A program made the position numbers and the translations under genes. Below are positions 47,454-56,394 of a stretch of 64,000 nt of DNA, piece by piece. Position 1 is the stretch's first letter, and each line of letters opens with the position of its first letter. The notes beneath the pieces were generated by a model. The model did no database searches, was not told where the DNA came from, and worked only from the letters and a program-made list of their open reading frames with translations. Source of the DNA: Polynucleobacter sp. UK-Mo-2m-Kol15 (GTDB lineage: Bacteria; Pseudomonadota; Gammaproteobacteria; Burkholderiales; Burkholderiaceae); contig NZ_JACVQC010000001.1 in the NCBI RefSeq assembly GCF_018881505.1, forward strand, positions 62,001 to 126,000. Direction: 5' to 3'.

Positions 47454-48215
47454 ATGCGAACAATAGAGAATATTTTTGAAGCAATTTCTGCTCATTTACT
47501 ACCCAGCTCTTGCACTATTTGCGGGGAATTTCAGAAACGCACCCTGTGCATGAATTGCGCATCCCAATTGAAATCAGAGCAGTTATTCAATTACGAATGC
47601 TGTCAACAATGCGGCCATACTCTTCAAGCAAACGAACTGTTAAAAAAATATTGTCAGAGCTGCATCTTAGAGCCACCCGATTTTGACGAAACATACTGTC
47701 TTGATCGATATGACGGCAGATTGCAGTCTGCCTTGCATCAATTTAAATATCAGCGACGACTTGCTCATGCACATGGACTAGCGTCAATTTGGAATCAACT
47801 AATGGCTACCAGCTTAAATAATTTACAAGCAGACTTTCTCTTGCCAGTTCCGCTAAGCCCTGAGAAATTATGTAGCCGTGGTTTTAATCAGAGCTGGGAG
47901 CTGGCTAGGCGGATTGATTGTGAAAAAGGCATCCATAAAAACCCGCACATCTTAAGGCGGCATCACTTTGTCCAGAATCAGGCTAAGGAGAGCCGTGAAA
48001 ATCGCCAACTCGCCATTCAAGGCATGTTTTATATTCACCCTCAATATCAGCGGCGACTGGAGTCTGCCTCAGTGATTGTATTTGACGACGTAATGACCAG
48101 TGGCGCAACATTAAACGAAATCGCCCGCGTATTGAAGGACAATGGTGCATCTCGTGTTATTAATTGGGTTCTACTGAGAACACTTCGTCCATCGCAAAGA
48201 TCAGAGCATGTTTAA
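47454..48215 (+). CDS. comF: ComF-family phosphoribosyltransferase-like protein
   Basis: This 253-residue protein has a zinc-ribbon-like N-terminus with paired cysteines (CTICGEF, CMNC, CQQCGH, CQSC) and a C-terminal phosphoribosyltransferase domain with the PRPP loop VIVFDDVMTSGATLNE. ComF takes part in DNA uptake in competent bacteria; in others it may act in salvage. The ATG at 47454 (MRTIENIFEAISA) fits the family; an earlier frame runs back into the methyltransferase. It overlaps trmL by eight bases. Confidence 0.88.
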   Translation: MRTIENIFEAISAHLLPSSCTICGEFQKRTLCMNCASQLKSEQLFNYECCQQCGHTLQANELLKKYCQSCILEPPDFDETYCLDRYDGRLQSALHQFKYQRRLAHAHGLASIWNQLMATSLNNLQADFLLPVPLSPEKLCSRGFNQSWELARRIDCEKGIHKNPHILRRHHFVQNQAKESRENRQLAIQGMFYIHPQYQRRLESASVIVFDDVMTSGATLNEIARVLKDNGASRVINWVLLRTLRPSQRSEHV

Positions 48216-48678
48216 CATTGTTTTATTCGAGCCAGAAATTCCACCCAATACAGGCAACATCATTCGTCTATGCGCAAACACGGGGGCTAAGCTACATTTG
48301 ATTGAGCCCTTAGGATTCCCGATGGAAAATGCCAAACTTCGTAGAGCTGGACTGGACTATCATGAGTTTGCCAAAGTAAACGTTCATAAAAACTGGGCCC
48401 AATTTCTTGCTGATGAAAGACCAAAACCTGAGCGTATTTTTGCCTTAACTACCAAGGGATCAGGAAAGTTTCATGACGGGCAATACTCACCTGAAGATTA
48501 TTTTGTTTTTGGTTCAGAAACCAAAGGCATCACCGAGGAGGTGAGAGACTCAATTCCTCAGCCTAACCAAATGCGCTTAGCAATGCAAAATAGTAGTCGC
48601 AGCTTGAATCTCTCGAATACGGTAGCGATTGTGGTTTATGAGGCTTGGCGCCAAAATGGATTGCTTGGCGGAAGCTAA
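48208..48678 (+). CDS. trmL: tRNA (cytidine(34)-2'-O)-methyltransferase TrmL
   Basis: TrmL is a SPOUT methyltransferase that 2'-O-methylates the wobble base of leucine tRNAs. The 156-residue protein begins MFNIVLFEPEIPPNTGNIIRLC and carries the knot motifs FVFGSETKGI and MRLAMQNSSRSLNLSNTVAIVVYEA. It is minimal and complete. It overlaps comF by eight bases and converges on gpsA with a five-base gap. Confidence 0.95.
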   Translation: MFNIVLFEPEIPPNTGNIIRLCANTGAKLHLIEPLGFPMENAKLRRAGLDYHEFAKVNVHKNWAQFLADERPKPERIFALTTKGSGKFHDGQYSPEDYFVFGSETKGITEEVRDSIPQPNQMRLAMQNSSRSLNLSNTVAIVVYEAWRQNGLLGGS

Positions 48679-48683
48679 GAAAC

Positions 48684-49706
48684 TTAAACTTCGACTTTGG
48701 GATCGCGCCCCATGAGTTTTTTCACTGCATCATGCGGTGAAAGCTTTCCAGACAAGACTTCGCCCATCATGGCGGTAATTGGCATTTCGACACCTAGGCG
48801 TTGGGCAAGGCTGCCAACCGCGGAAGCGCACAAAACACCCTCAGCAACATGACCTAAGTTATCCAAAATTTCAGGTAAAGGTTTTCCTGCAGCAAGCGCC
48901 AAACCAACGCGACGATTACGAGAGAGATCGCCAGTTGCAGTCAAAATCAAATCACCTACGCCGGTCAATCCCATGCAGGTCTCAGGTCTACCACCCACTG
49001 CCTTCACCAATCGCATCATTTCCGCAAGGCCGCGAGTTAAGACTGCAGCGCGTGCATTGAGGCCAAGATTTAGGCCATCTCCAATGCCAGCCGCTATTGC
49101 TAAAACGTTTTTAATTGCACCTCCCAGCTCAACACCAACCAAATCATCGCTGGCATAGATACGCATATTGCCGTGATGGAAGGCATCCTGAACAATATCG
49201 CACAAGGCATTTGATTTACTAGCTATAGTTAATGCACAAGGCATGCCGTTGCCAACTTCTTGAGCAAAACTAGGTCCCGATAGAGCTCCATAAAAATGAT
49301 GGAGGCCATGGCTATGTAGTTGATCTTCGCGCTCTACTACTTGATGTGGCAATAATGTTGTACTTGGCTCCAAGCCTTTACACAACCACACGATATTGAG
49401 TGGATGAGTTGCGAGGCGTAAAACTTGCGCTACCGTTTCTGATAAACCCGACATTGGAGTGGCAATCACCAAAAGATCATTTTCAGAAAGGCGTTCGATA
49501 GCTTGCTCAAAACTCACTTCTAAATGCAAGCCCTTAGGCAAGATGACGCCAGGCAAGTAGCCTACGTTCTCACCAGACTTCCGAATACCCTCTAACTGCT
49601 CAGCACTTCGTGACCAAAGACAGACATCGCCCGCGCGAAGATAGTGGGCTGCTTGCGCAGCCATGGCAGTACCCCATGATCCAGCTCCAAGCAGCGTCAC
49701 TTTCAT
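48684..49706 (-). CDS. gpsA: Glycerol-3-phosphate dehydrogenase [NAD(P)+]
   Basis: GpsA makes glycerol 3-phosphate from dihydroxyacetone phosphate for phospholipids. The 340-residue protein has the NAD-binding VTLLGAGSWGTAMAAQ, GALSGPSFAQEV and the catalytic region GGAIKNVLAIAAGI, with NARAAVLTRGLAEM and GLTGVGDLILTATG later. Length and motifs are complete. It follows secB by 26 bases, the usual betaproteobacterial order grxC-secB-gpsA. Confidence 0.97.
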   Translation of the reverse strand: MKVTLLGAGSWGTAMAAQAAHYLRAGDVCLWSRSAEQLEGIRKSGENVGYLPGVILPKGLHLEVSFEQAIERLSENDLLVIATPMSGLSETVAQVLRLATHPLNIVWLCKGLEPSTTLLPHQVVEREDQLHSHGLHHFYGALSGPSFAQEVGNGMPCALTIASKSNALCDIVQDAFHHGNMRIYASDDLVGVELGGAIKNVLAIAAGIGDGLNLGLNARAAVLTRGLAEMMRLVKAVGGRPETCMGLTGVGDLILTATGDLSRNRRVGLALAAGKPLPEILDNLGHVAEGVLCASAVGSLAQRLGVEMPITAMMGEVLSGKLSPHDAVKKLMGRDPKVEV

Positions 49707-49732
49707 GATCTGTGAGCCTTAATTAAATCTGC

Positions 49733-50254
49733 TTAGTGAGGAAGAATGATTTTGCTTTGATCGACAGAGGCACTTTCGGTTGCAGCAGATTGCGCAGCCT
49801 GCATCAGGCGATGCTCATACATGCCGTGGAAATTAATCTCATTCAAATGAATTGGCTGGAAACCAGCACGGCTAATAGTGTCCGCAATATTTGAACGCAA
49901 ATATGGATACAAAATCGTTGGGCAAGCAATACCTAACATTGGATCAATTTGCTCTGGAGGAATATTGCTAAATTCGAAAATACCTGCTTGTTTTGCTTCA
50001 ACCAAAAAAAGTACCTTGCCATCCACCCTGGCAGTAACTGTTGCGATTAAGGCAACCTCAAAAACTTCATCACTCAGGCGATCAACAGCAACATCTACCT
50101 CAACCTCAACTTGAGGCTCAGCTGCAACCAATAAAATTTGCGGTGCATTGGGCTGCTCTAAAGATAAGTCCTTGAGGTAGATCCGTTGAATACGGAAACC
50201 AGGCTCTTTTGAGTTATCAGTGACGCCTGTAGCGAAAGTGGTTTGTTCAGTCAT
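49733..50254 (-). CDS. secB: Protein-export chaperone SecB
   Basis: SecB keeps secretory precursors unfolded and passes them to SecA. The 173-residue protein has [19 protein letters not shown] and the conserved [20 protein letters not shown] and F-x-P-x-x-L-N-E-style [11 protein letters not shown] blocks. It is slightly longer than the E. coli form at both ends. It is co-directional with grxC and gpsA. Confidence 0.97.
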   Translation of the reverse strand: MTEQTTFATGVTDNSKEPGFRIQRIYLKDLSLEQPNAPQILLVAAEPQVEVEVDVAVDRLSDEVFEVALIATVTARVDGKVLFLVEAKQAGIFEFSNIPPEQIDPMLGIACPTILYPYLRSNIADTISRAGFQPIHLNEINFHGMYEHRLMQAAQSAATESASVDQSKIILPH

Positions 50255-50278
50255 AGGAAGCTTTCTGGGTAAATTTTT

Positions 50279-50533
50279 TTAAGCTAATAGTGGGTCTAAT
50301 TGGCCGGCCCGATCTAATGCAACTAGATCGTCATAACCACCAATATGGGTTTCACCAATATAAATTTGTGGGACAGTACGGCGACCCGTGCGAGTCATCA
50401 TGATCTCGCGCTGTGCAGGATCGCGATCAATCAAAATCTTCTCTAGATTGGCAACCCCCTTCTTCTGTAAAAGCTTCTCAGCCATTACGCAGTAAGGGCA
50501 AACTTGCGTGCTATACATCGTGACTGGCGGCAT
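50279..50533 (-). CDS. grxC: Glutaredoxin 3 (GrxC)
   Basis: This 84-residue monothiol/dithiol glutaredoxin has the active site VCPYCVMAEKL, the cis-Pro in RRTVPQIYIG and the GGYDDL glutathione-binding motif. It reduces disulfides with glutathione, which is made by gshA/gshB encoded at 56.4-58.7 kb. It follows the rhodanese gene by 12 bases. Confidence 0.96.
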   Translation of the reverse strand: MPPVTMYSTQVCPYCVMAEKLLQKKGVANLEKILIDRDPAQREIMMTRTGRRTVPQIYIGETHIGGYDDLVALDRAGQLDPLLA

Positions 50534-50545
50534 ATCTTCGTCTCG

Positions 50546-50962
50546 CTATGATTTAACTAAAGGGAGAGCTGCAGCCTGCCAGCCCTGAACGCCACCATCT
50601 AAGACAGCAACCTCAAGGAAACCCTGTTTTTTCAACTCTGGAACCGCCTTACGTGCACTCATACCAGACTGACACACCAAAATGACGGGGTTTTTGCGGT
50701 CTAGTTTGAGCTTATCGATTCCCGCAGAAATTTGCTCGGCCAAAATATGCTTCGCCCCTGGCAGGTGGCCGATCTTGTAGTCCGCTTCTGGGCGCAAATC
50801 CAAAACAGCAGCCTTACGGCGATTTATCCAAATAGTTGCTTCTGTGGGCGATAAGCCTTTTCCGCTAATAAGCGTAGATAATGTGGGAAGGAAGAGTGCT
50901 GAGCCCGAAACAAGCAGGAGGGCGATAAGCGCTAAATTATCAATTTGAGTGAGAAAGTTCAT
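50546..50962 (-). CDS. Membrane-anchored rhodanese-like protein
   Basis: This 138-residue protein has one N-terminal helix (LALIALLLVSGSALFLPTL) and a rhodanese domain with the active-site cysteine in VILVCQSGMSAR, with R-rich loop shape of sulfurtransferases. The start is an ATG at 50962; the preceding GTG codon (50965) is the alternative. It is in the YibN-like position next to grxC and secB and is divergent from gpmA. Confidence 0.92.
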   Translation of the reverse strand: MNFLTQIDNLALIALLLVSGSALFLPTLSTLISGKGLSPTEATIWINRRKAAVLDLRPEADYKIGHLPGAKHILAEQISAGIDKLKLDRKNPVILVCQSGMSARKAVPELKKQGFLEVAVLDGGVQGWQAAALPLVKS

Positions 50963-50984
50963 CACCGGATTATAGAATGGCTCT

Positions 50985-51674
50985 ATGAAACAACTTGTCC
51001 TTATTCGTCATGGCGAATCCGCCTGGAACCTTGAAAACCGCTTTACAGGCTGGGCGGACGTTGACTTAACCCCAAAAGGCTCTGAACAGGCTCTGGCTGC
51101 TGGCGAAAACCTCCGCAAGGCAGGCTATGAGTTTGATGTTGCCTACACCTCAGTACTTAGAAGAGCAATACGCACCCTTTGGCATGTTCAAGATGCCATG
51201 AACCTAATGTGGTTACCCGTAGTCCACAGCTGGAGACTAAACGAGCGCCACTATGGCGCCCTCACGGGCCTCAATAAAGCAGAAACTGCACAACAATATG
51301 GGGATGCCCAAGTTCATATTTGGCGTCGCTCCTACGATGTCCGACCACCACTGCTAGAGCAAGGGGATGAGCGTAATCCACAAAATGACCGCCGTTACGA
51401 AAAACTGAGTACCTCTGACATTCCTTTAGGTGAGTGCCTTAAAGATAATGTTGAGCGTGTGTTACCCCTTTGGAATGAATCTATTGCTCCTGCCCTCAAA
51501 GCAGGAAAGCGAGTCTTACTAGTTGCACATGGCAACAGCATTCGCTCTTTAATTAAGTATCTCGACCAGGTTTCTGACGAAGACATTATGGAAATCAATG
51601 TCCCGAATGGCATCCCGCTTGTTTATGAGCTTGATGACCAACTCAAACCCATTCAACATTTTTATTTGGATTAA
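50985..51674 (+). CDS. gpmA: 2,3-bisphosphoglycerate-dependent phosphoglycerate mutase
   Basis: GpmA interconverts 3- and 2-phosphoglycerate in glycolysis. The 229-residue protein has the catalytic [16 protein letters not shown] (phospho-His), the [14 protein letters not shown] region and a second His in [16 protein letters not shown]. The length is normal. It starts 22 bases from the divergent rhodanese gene and is followed after 14 bases by the ctpA protease. Confidence 0.97.
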   Translation: MKQLVLIRHGESAWNLENRFTGWADVDLTPKGSEQALAAGENLRKAGYEFDVAYTSVLRRAIRTLWHVQDAMNLMWLPVVHSWRLNERHYGALTGLNKAETAQQYGDAQVHIWRRSYDVRPPLLEQGDERNPQNDRRYEKLSTSDIPLGECLKDNVERVLPLWNESIAPALKAGKRVLLVAHGNSIRSLIKYLDQVSDEDIMEINVPNGIPLVYELDDQLKPIQHFYLD

Positions 51675-51688
51675 GGTAAAACAGAAGT

Positions 51689-53122
51689 ATGCGCGTATTT
51701 TTCAAGAACTTTGCCCTAGTTTCTGTTGGCCTGATCGCCGGGGTTGCAGCCACTATCCAATTATCAGCGACTGCTCAACAAGGGACAACGCTACCTTTAG
51801 ATGAGCTGCGCACACTATCCAATGTATTTGCTCAAATCAAACGTGAATATGTGGAGCCAATTGAAGATAAACAGTTGCTAACGGATGCCGTCAAAGGCAT
51901 GGTGAGTAGCCTTGATCCCCACTCTACCTATCTCGACAAAAAAGACTTTTCTGAAATGCAGGAACAAACTAGCGGTAAGTTCGCTGGTCTTGGTATAGAA
52001 ATCACTTCAGAGGATGGCGTTGTCAAAGTATTAAATCCAATTGAAGATAGCCCTGCTGCACGCGCTGGCTTGCAAGCTGGCGACCTTATTACTCGATTAG
52101 ATGACAAACCAGTTCGTGGTATGTCGCTAGATAAAGCAGTGCGTACGATGCGCGGTACACCAGGCACAAAAATTACTTTGACCATCTTCCGTAAAAGTGA
52201 GGAGCGTAGCTTTCCAGTAACAATTACCCGCGCTGAAATTAAAGTGCAATCTGTCAAAGCAAAAATTTTGGACAACAATATTGCCTGGGTCAGAGTAACA
52301 AGCTTTCAAGAGCGCACAGTTCCCGATCTGGCTAAAAAATTAAGTGATCTTGCAAATCAAGACCCCAAAATGAAGGGCATCATTCTTGACTTGAGAAATA
52401 ATGGTGGGGGCTTATTACAAGGCGCGGTCGGTGTTGCAGCAGCCTTCTTGCCAGCAGATGCTGTGATCGTTTCGACCAAAGGTCAAACAGCTGACTCCAA
52501 GCAAGTGTTTAATGCAGCCCCAGCTATGTACCGACTGAGTGAGCCCGGCGATCCATTAGCTAGCGTACCAGCGATGTATAAAAAATTACCGATGGTAGTT
52601 TTAGTGAATGCCTACTCTGCCTCTGCTTCTGAAATTGTTGCTGGCGCATTACAAGATTACAAACGCGCAACCATTATTGGTAAAACTACTTTTGGTAAAG
52701 GTTCTGTGCAGACTGTCCGCCCCCTCACCAATGATTCTGCATTGAAAATCACTACAGCCTATTACTACACTCCAAGTGGAAAATCGATTCAAGCTTATGG
52801 AATCAAACCAGATATTGCAGTTGATCAAAATAAAGATGGTGATCCAGATGATGTATTAATCACTCGTGAAATTGATAGCGAGAAGCATTTACGCAATAAG
52901 CAATCCTCAGAAGAAAAACTAGTTGCCGATCGTGAAAAGCGCCGTCTAGAAGAGCTTCAACGCATTGAAGAAAAAAATGCTAAGAAGACGCCTGAAGAGA
53001 AAGAAAAAGATAAGTCTAAAAAGCCTGTTGAACTTGGTAGTGCAGACGACTTTATGCTCTCGCAAGCAGTTGCATTTATCAATGGTGAGCCTGTAAAGCG
53101 CTCAGCCTCTAAGCTAGAGTAA
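51689..53122 (+). CDS. S41-family C-terminal processing protease (CtpA/Prc type)
   Basis: This exported serine protease of 477 residues has an N-terminal signal helix (LVSVGLIAGVAATIQLSATA), a PDZ domain (about 90-165, GLGIEITSEDGVVKV, AGLQAGDLITRLDD) and the S41 catalytic core with a Ser/Lys dyad in VLVNAYSASASEIVAGALQDYKR and TFGKGSVQT. The last 80 residues form a charged, coiled-coil-like tail (EEKEKDKSKKP). It may process periplasmic or outer-membrane proteins. The moeB/thiF-like gene follows 21 bases later. Confidence 0.94.
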   Translation: MRVFFKNFALVSVGLIAGVAATIQLSATAQQGTTLPLDELRTLSNVFAQIKREYVEPIEDKQLLTDAVKGMVSSLDPHSTYLDKKDFSEMQEQTSGKFAGLGIEITSEDGVVKVLNPIEDSPAARAGLQAGDLITRLDDKPVRGMSLDKAVRTMRGTPGTKITLTIFRKSEERSFPVTITRAEIKVQSVKAKILDNNIAWVRVTSFQERTVPDLAKKLSDLANQDPKMKGIILDLRNNGGGLLQGAVGVAAAFLPADAVIVSTKGQTADSKQVFNAAPAMYRLSEPGDPLASVPAMYKKLPMVVLVNAYSASASEIVAGALQDYKRATIIGKTTFGKGSVQTVRPLTNDSALKITTAYYYTPSGKSIQAYGIKPDIAVDQNKDGDPDDVLITREIDSEKHLRNKQSSEEKLVADREKRRLEELQRIEEKNAKKTPEEKEKDKSKKPVELGSADDFMLSQAVAFINGEPVKRSASKLE

Positions 53123-53143
53123 GTCCAGCAATTAGGTACAGAT

Positions 53144-53896
53144 ATGAATGATGAGCAGCTACTTCGCTACTCGCGGCATTTATTACTAGAAGAAATTGAT
53201 GTTGCTGGCCAAGAAATACTTCTTGGCTCGCACATACTTATCGTTGGTGTGGGCGGCCTAGGTTGCGCTGCCGCACCTTATATAGCTGCAGCTGGAGTAG
53301 GAAAAATAAGCTTAGTCGATCATGACAAAGTTGAGCTCACTAATTTGCAACGCCAGATCATGCATTCCCAGAGCTCGATTGGTAAAAGTAAGGTGGAATC
53401 AGGAAAACAGTTTTTACACAATATGAATCCAACTCTCACGATTAACGCAATCGCCGAGAAGGCATCAGCAGATTTATTGAAAGAACTCTTGCCTACAGTG
53501 AATCTCGTTTTAGATTGCACGGATAATTTCGCCACACGCCAACTGATTAATGCAGCTTGCTTTCATCATCGGGTACCACTAGTCTCTGGGTCTGCCCTCA
53601 AATTTGATGGTCAATTAAGCGTCTTTGATTTTCGTAGTGCAGCATCGCCTTGCTACGCCTGTCTATTCTCACCAGCAGAACAGTTTGAGGAAGTGAGTTG
53701 TGCCAGCATGGGTATTTTCTCGCCTCTAGTTGGCATCATTGGTGCTATGCAGGCAGCCCAAGCGCTGCAAGTATTGATTGGATTTGGCCAGCCTTTGATT
53801 GGCAGGATGCTACTTTGGAATGCGCTCAACACTCAAATTGATGAGATTCGTATCTCCAGAAATCCTGAGTGCTTGGTTTGTGGGCAAAGTCACTAA
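53144..53896 (+). CDS. HesA/MoeB/ThiF-family adenylyltransferase
   Basis: This 250-residue E1-like enzyme adenylates the C-terminus of a ubiquitin-like sulfur carrier (MoaD or ThiS). It has the ATP-binding VGVGGLGCAAAPYIAAAGVG, the DNFATR loop with the catalytic Asp, and zinc Cys pairs CYAC and CLVC. There is no rhodanese domain. Which carrier it serves cannot be told from the window; MoeB and ThiF are both possible. Confidence 0.9.
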   Translation: MNDEQLLRYSRHLLLEEIDVAGQEILLGSHILIVGVGGLGCAAAPYIAAAGVGKISLVDHDKVELTNLQRQIMHSQSSIGKSKVESGKQFLHNMNPTLTINAIAEKASADLLKELLPTVNLVLDCTDNFATRQLINAACFHHRVPLVSGSALKFDGQLSVFDFRSAASPCYACLFSPAEQFEEVSCASMGIFSPLVGIIGAMQAAQALQVLIGFGQPLIGRMLLWNALNTQIDEIRISRNPECLVCGQSH

Positions 53897-53925
53897 GCCC
53901 AGCGAGCCCACAAGCTTCAAGTAAT

Positions 53926-55677
53926 TTAAGAGAGCAGCTTTTCTAAGGCCTTAGCCTGCTCAACAGGCTCAATTGCCTTTAGTACTGGGCCAATCCGGGA
54001 TTTGAGTAAGCCAACATCTGCACTTAAGATCTCACGCTTTACTAACAATAGTTGGCTAAAGTGCATTGAGAAATCTGTCAATCCCATGCCTAGCAATAAT
54101 TTGGTCATTGAAGGATCGCCTGCCATCTCTCCACACACTGCGACAGGGATATTGGCGCGCTTAGCCTGATCGATAATACTGAAAAGTAAATTCAGTATGG
54201 CCGGATGATAGGGATCATAAAGATGTGCAACTGCGTGATCGGCTCGATCAATGGCCAAGGTGTACTGAATCAAATCATTGGTACCGATGGATAAAAAATC
54301 AAATCGATTTATAAACAAAGGTAATACCAAAGCAGCTGCAGGGATCTCAATCATTGCACCTACTTGGATATTAGGATTAAAGGCTTGACCGCGTTGATGC
54401 AATTGCTGCTTAGCTTTTTCAATCAAGCGCAGAGTCTCATCAATCTCTTTAACGTGAGCCAGCATTGGAATCATAATCCGTGCCTGACCATATGCCGAAG
54501 CCCGTAAGATCGCTCGCAACTGAGTTAGGAAAATCTCCGGCTCAGTCAAAGACCAACGAATCGCTCGCAAACCAAGCGGTGAAGTACCAGTCTCGGATAA
54601 ATCAGAACCTGATCCCAGCGCCTTATCCGCACCGACGTCGATAGTACGAATATTTACTGGCAAACCATGCATTAGATCTACTACGCGACGATATTCATGG
54701 TATTGCTGCTCTTCATCTGGAAGCGCTTGCTTGCGGTCCATGAATAAAAATTCGGAGCGGAATAAACCAACGCCAATGGCACCTAAATCTACTGCCTGAG
54801 TAGCATCTTCTGGCAATTCAATATTGGCCAATAATTCGATGGCCACATGATCGACAGTAGTAGTCCGTGAGTGCTTTAGCTCTTGTAACTTACGAGTCTC
54901 CTGAATTGCCCTCTCTTGCAAGAGCCGGTACTCAGCAAGTAATTGCTCATCAGGAGCAACAACAACGACACCATGCTCACCATCAATGACCAACCAATCA
55001 CCATGTCGAATCATTTCACTGGCATGGCGAACGCCAACTACAGCAGGGATTTCCATGCTACGCGCAACAATCGCGGTATGCGAGGTCTTGCCACCTAAGT
55101 CAGTCACAAATCCTGTAAAAGCATGCTCTTTAAAGCGCAACATATCATGAGGGGCAATATCGTGCGCCACAATAATGGCATCCACCCCAACGTCACTTGG
55201 TGACAATAAATCGGAGTCTCCTAAATCGTCTTTTTGCTGCGCATTAAGGGCTTTTAGAACTCGCTCTGCTACTTGTCGAATATCATTCGCGCGCTCCTTT
55301 AAATAGGCATCCTCTATCTCTGAAAATTGCTCCAAGAGATCATTGAGTTCGGTAGTCAGGGCCCAAGCGGCATTTAAACGTTGCGTACGAATGAGCTTAA
55401 GTGGCTTCTCAGCCAGGGCTGGATCCGCCAGAATCATGCCGTGCACATCTAAGAAGGCGGCCATTTCTTGTGGGGCATCTTTAGGCAAGCCTTGACGCAA
55501 CTGGGCCAACTCGAGGCGCACCTGCTCAAAAGCATCCAATAACTTGTTAGCCTCCGCCTCTTCCTTACCAGCCTCAATTAGATAATGACTAACCTCTAAT
55601 GCTGCACGCGATATCAGCACGGCTTTGCCGATAGCAATACCCTTTGAGACTGCGATTCCGTGCAAAGCAAAAGTCAT
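53926..55677 (-). CDS. ptsI: PTS phosphoenolpyruvate-protein phosphotransferase (Enzyme I)
   Basis: EI takes phosphate from PEP and passes it to HPr. The 583-residue protein has the phospho-His in GGKTSHTAIVARS (about 200), the C-terminal PEP-binding domain with SIGTNDLIQYTLAIDR and AVCGEMAGDPSM. The length is normal for EI, without the GAF domain of EI-Ntr. It is the last gene of the ptsA-ptsH-ptsI set, two bases after ptsH, and no sugar permease is nearby, so it probably serves regulation. Confidence 0.97.
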   Translation of the reverse strand: MTFALHGIAVSKGIAIGKAVLISRAALEVSHYLIEAGKEEAEANKLLDAFEQVRLELAQLRQGLPKDAPQEMAAFLDVHGMILADPALAEKPLKLIRTQRLNAAWALTTELNDLLEQFSEIEDAYLKERANDIRQVAERVLKALNAQQKDDLGDSDLLSPSDVGVDAIIVAHDIAPHDMLRFKEHAFTGFVTDLGGKTSHTAIVARSMEIPAVVGVRHASEMIRHGDWLVIDGEHGVVVVAPDEQLLAEYRLLQERAIQETRKLQELKHSRTTTVDHVAIELLANIELPEDATQAVDLGAIGVGLFRSEFLFMDRKQALPDEEQQYHEYRRVVDLMHGLPVNIRTIDVGADKALGSGSDLSETGTSPLGLRAIRWSLTEPEIFLTQLRAILRASAYGQARIMIPMLAHVKEIDETLRLIEKAKQQLHQRGQAFNPNIQVGAMIEIPAAALVLPLFINRFDFLSIGTNDLIQYTLAIDRADHAVAHLYDPYHPAILNLLFSIIDQAKRANIPVAVCGEMAGDPSMTKLLLGMGLTDFSMHFSQLLLVKREILSADVGLLKSRIGPVLKAIEPVEQAKALEKLLS

Positions 55678-55679
55678 TC

Positions 55680-55949
55680 TTATTCGCCTTCACCAAATCG
55701 GTCATTTATCAAGGCAGTTAAAGCCTGCATTGCCTCATCTTCTTGCTCACCAATAGTTTCTAGAGTGACCGTGCTCCCAATACCAGCGGCAAGCATCATG
55801 ACGCCCATAATGCTCTTAGCATTGATTTGGCGACCATTGCGAGATAAGAGAATTTCACAAGGAAACTCGGCAGCAAGCTGGGATAACTTCGCAGATGCAC
55901 GAGCATGTAGGCCTAACTTATTAATGATTTCAATTTCAGAGACTGGCAT
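55680..55949 (-). CDS. ptsH: PTS phosphocarrier protein HPr
   Basis: HPr carries phosphate between EI and EIIA proteins. The 89-residue protein has His15 in GLHARASA and a Ser46 in the KSIMGVMMLAAG helix, so it can be phosphorylated on Ser by the HPr kinase encoded at 22.5-23.4 kb. The pairing of the two sites shows the regulatory type of PTS. It sits between the EIIA-Man gene and ptsI. Confidence 0.97.
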   Translation of the reverse strand: MPVSEIEIINKLGLHARASAKLSQLAAEFPCEILLSRNGRQINAKSIMGVMMLAAGIGSTVTLETIGEQEDEAMQALTALINDRFGEGE

Positions 55950-55957
55950 AGCTCACC

Positions 55958-56392
55958 CTATTTTTCAGCAGTAGTTTGTGGAGCTTTAGAACCTAAACGC
56001 AGAATTCCATTTTGACCGCCCTGAAGCGCTTTATGAGCTAGATCCTCTATGCTCTCACCACGATGAGAAATACAGCGCATCAACATAGGCAAATTGAGCC
56101 CCGCCAAAACAATCACGGGAGCATCTAAGCCAGATAATGGACCCAGGGCTTCAAGCTTAGACGCCACATTCGCTGGGGTAGCACCCATCACGTCAGTCAA
56201 GATTAAAACTCCCTGACCAGTATTTACACCATAGGCTGCTTTTAACACTCGATCAAAGCTAGCTTTTGTATCTTCATAGGGTGGAATATCAACAGCCCTC
56301 ACTCTCTCTGGCACCACACCAAATGCATGCTCAGCAAAACCAAGCATCGCGCTTGCGACTGGGGTGTGAGCAACTATTACGATTCCAACCAT
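55958..56392 (-). CDS. PTS EIIA component of the mannose family
   Basis: This 144-residue EIIA-Man domain protein has the phospho-His in VIVAHTPVASAM (H9) and the VLILTDVMGATPAN motif. There is no EIIB domain attached and no EIIB, EIIC or EIID gene in the window. Stand-alone EIIA-Man beside HPr and EI is a known feature of betaproteobacterial regulatory PTS loci; its target here is unknown. It is two bases downstream of gshB. Confidence 0.93.
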   Translation of the reverse strand: MVGIVIVAHTPVASAMLGFAEHAFGVVPERVRAVDIPPYEDTKASFDRVLKAAYGVNTGQGVLILTDVMGATPANVASKLEALGPLSGLDAPVIVLAGLNLPMLMRCISHRGESIEDLAHKALQGGQNGILRLGSKAPQTTAEK

Positions 56393-56394
56393 GC

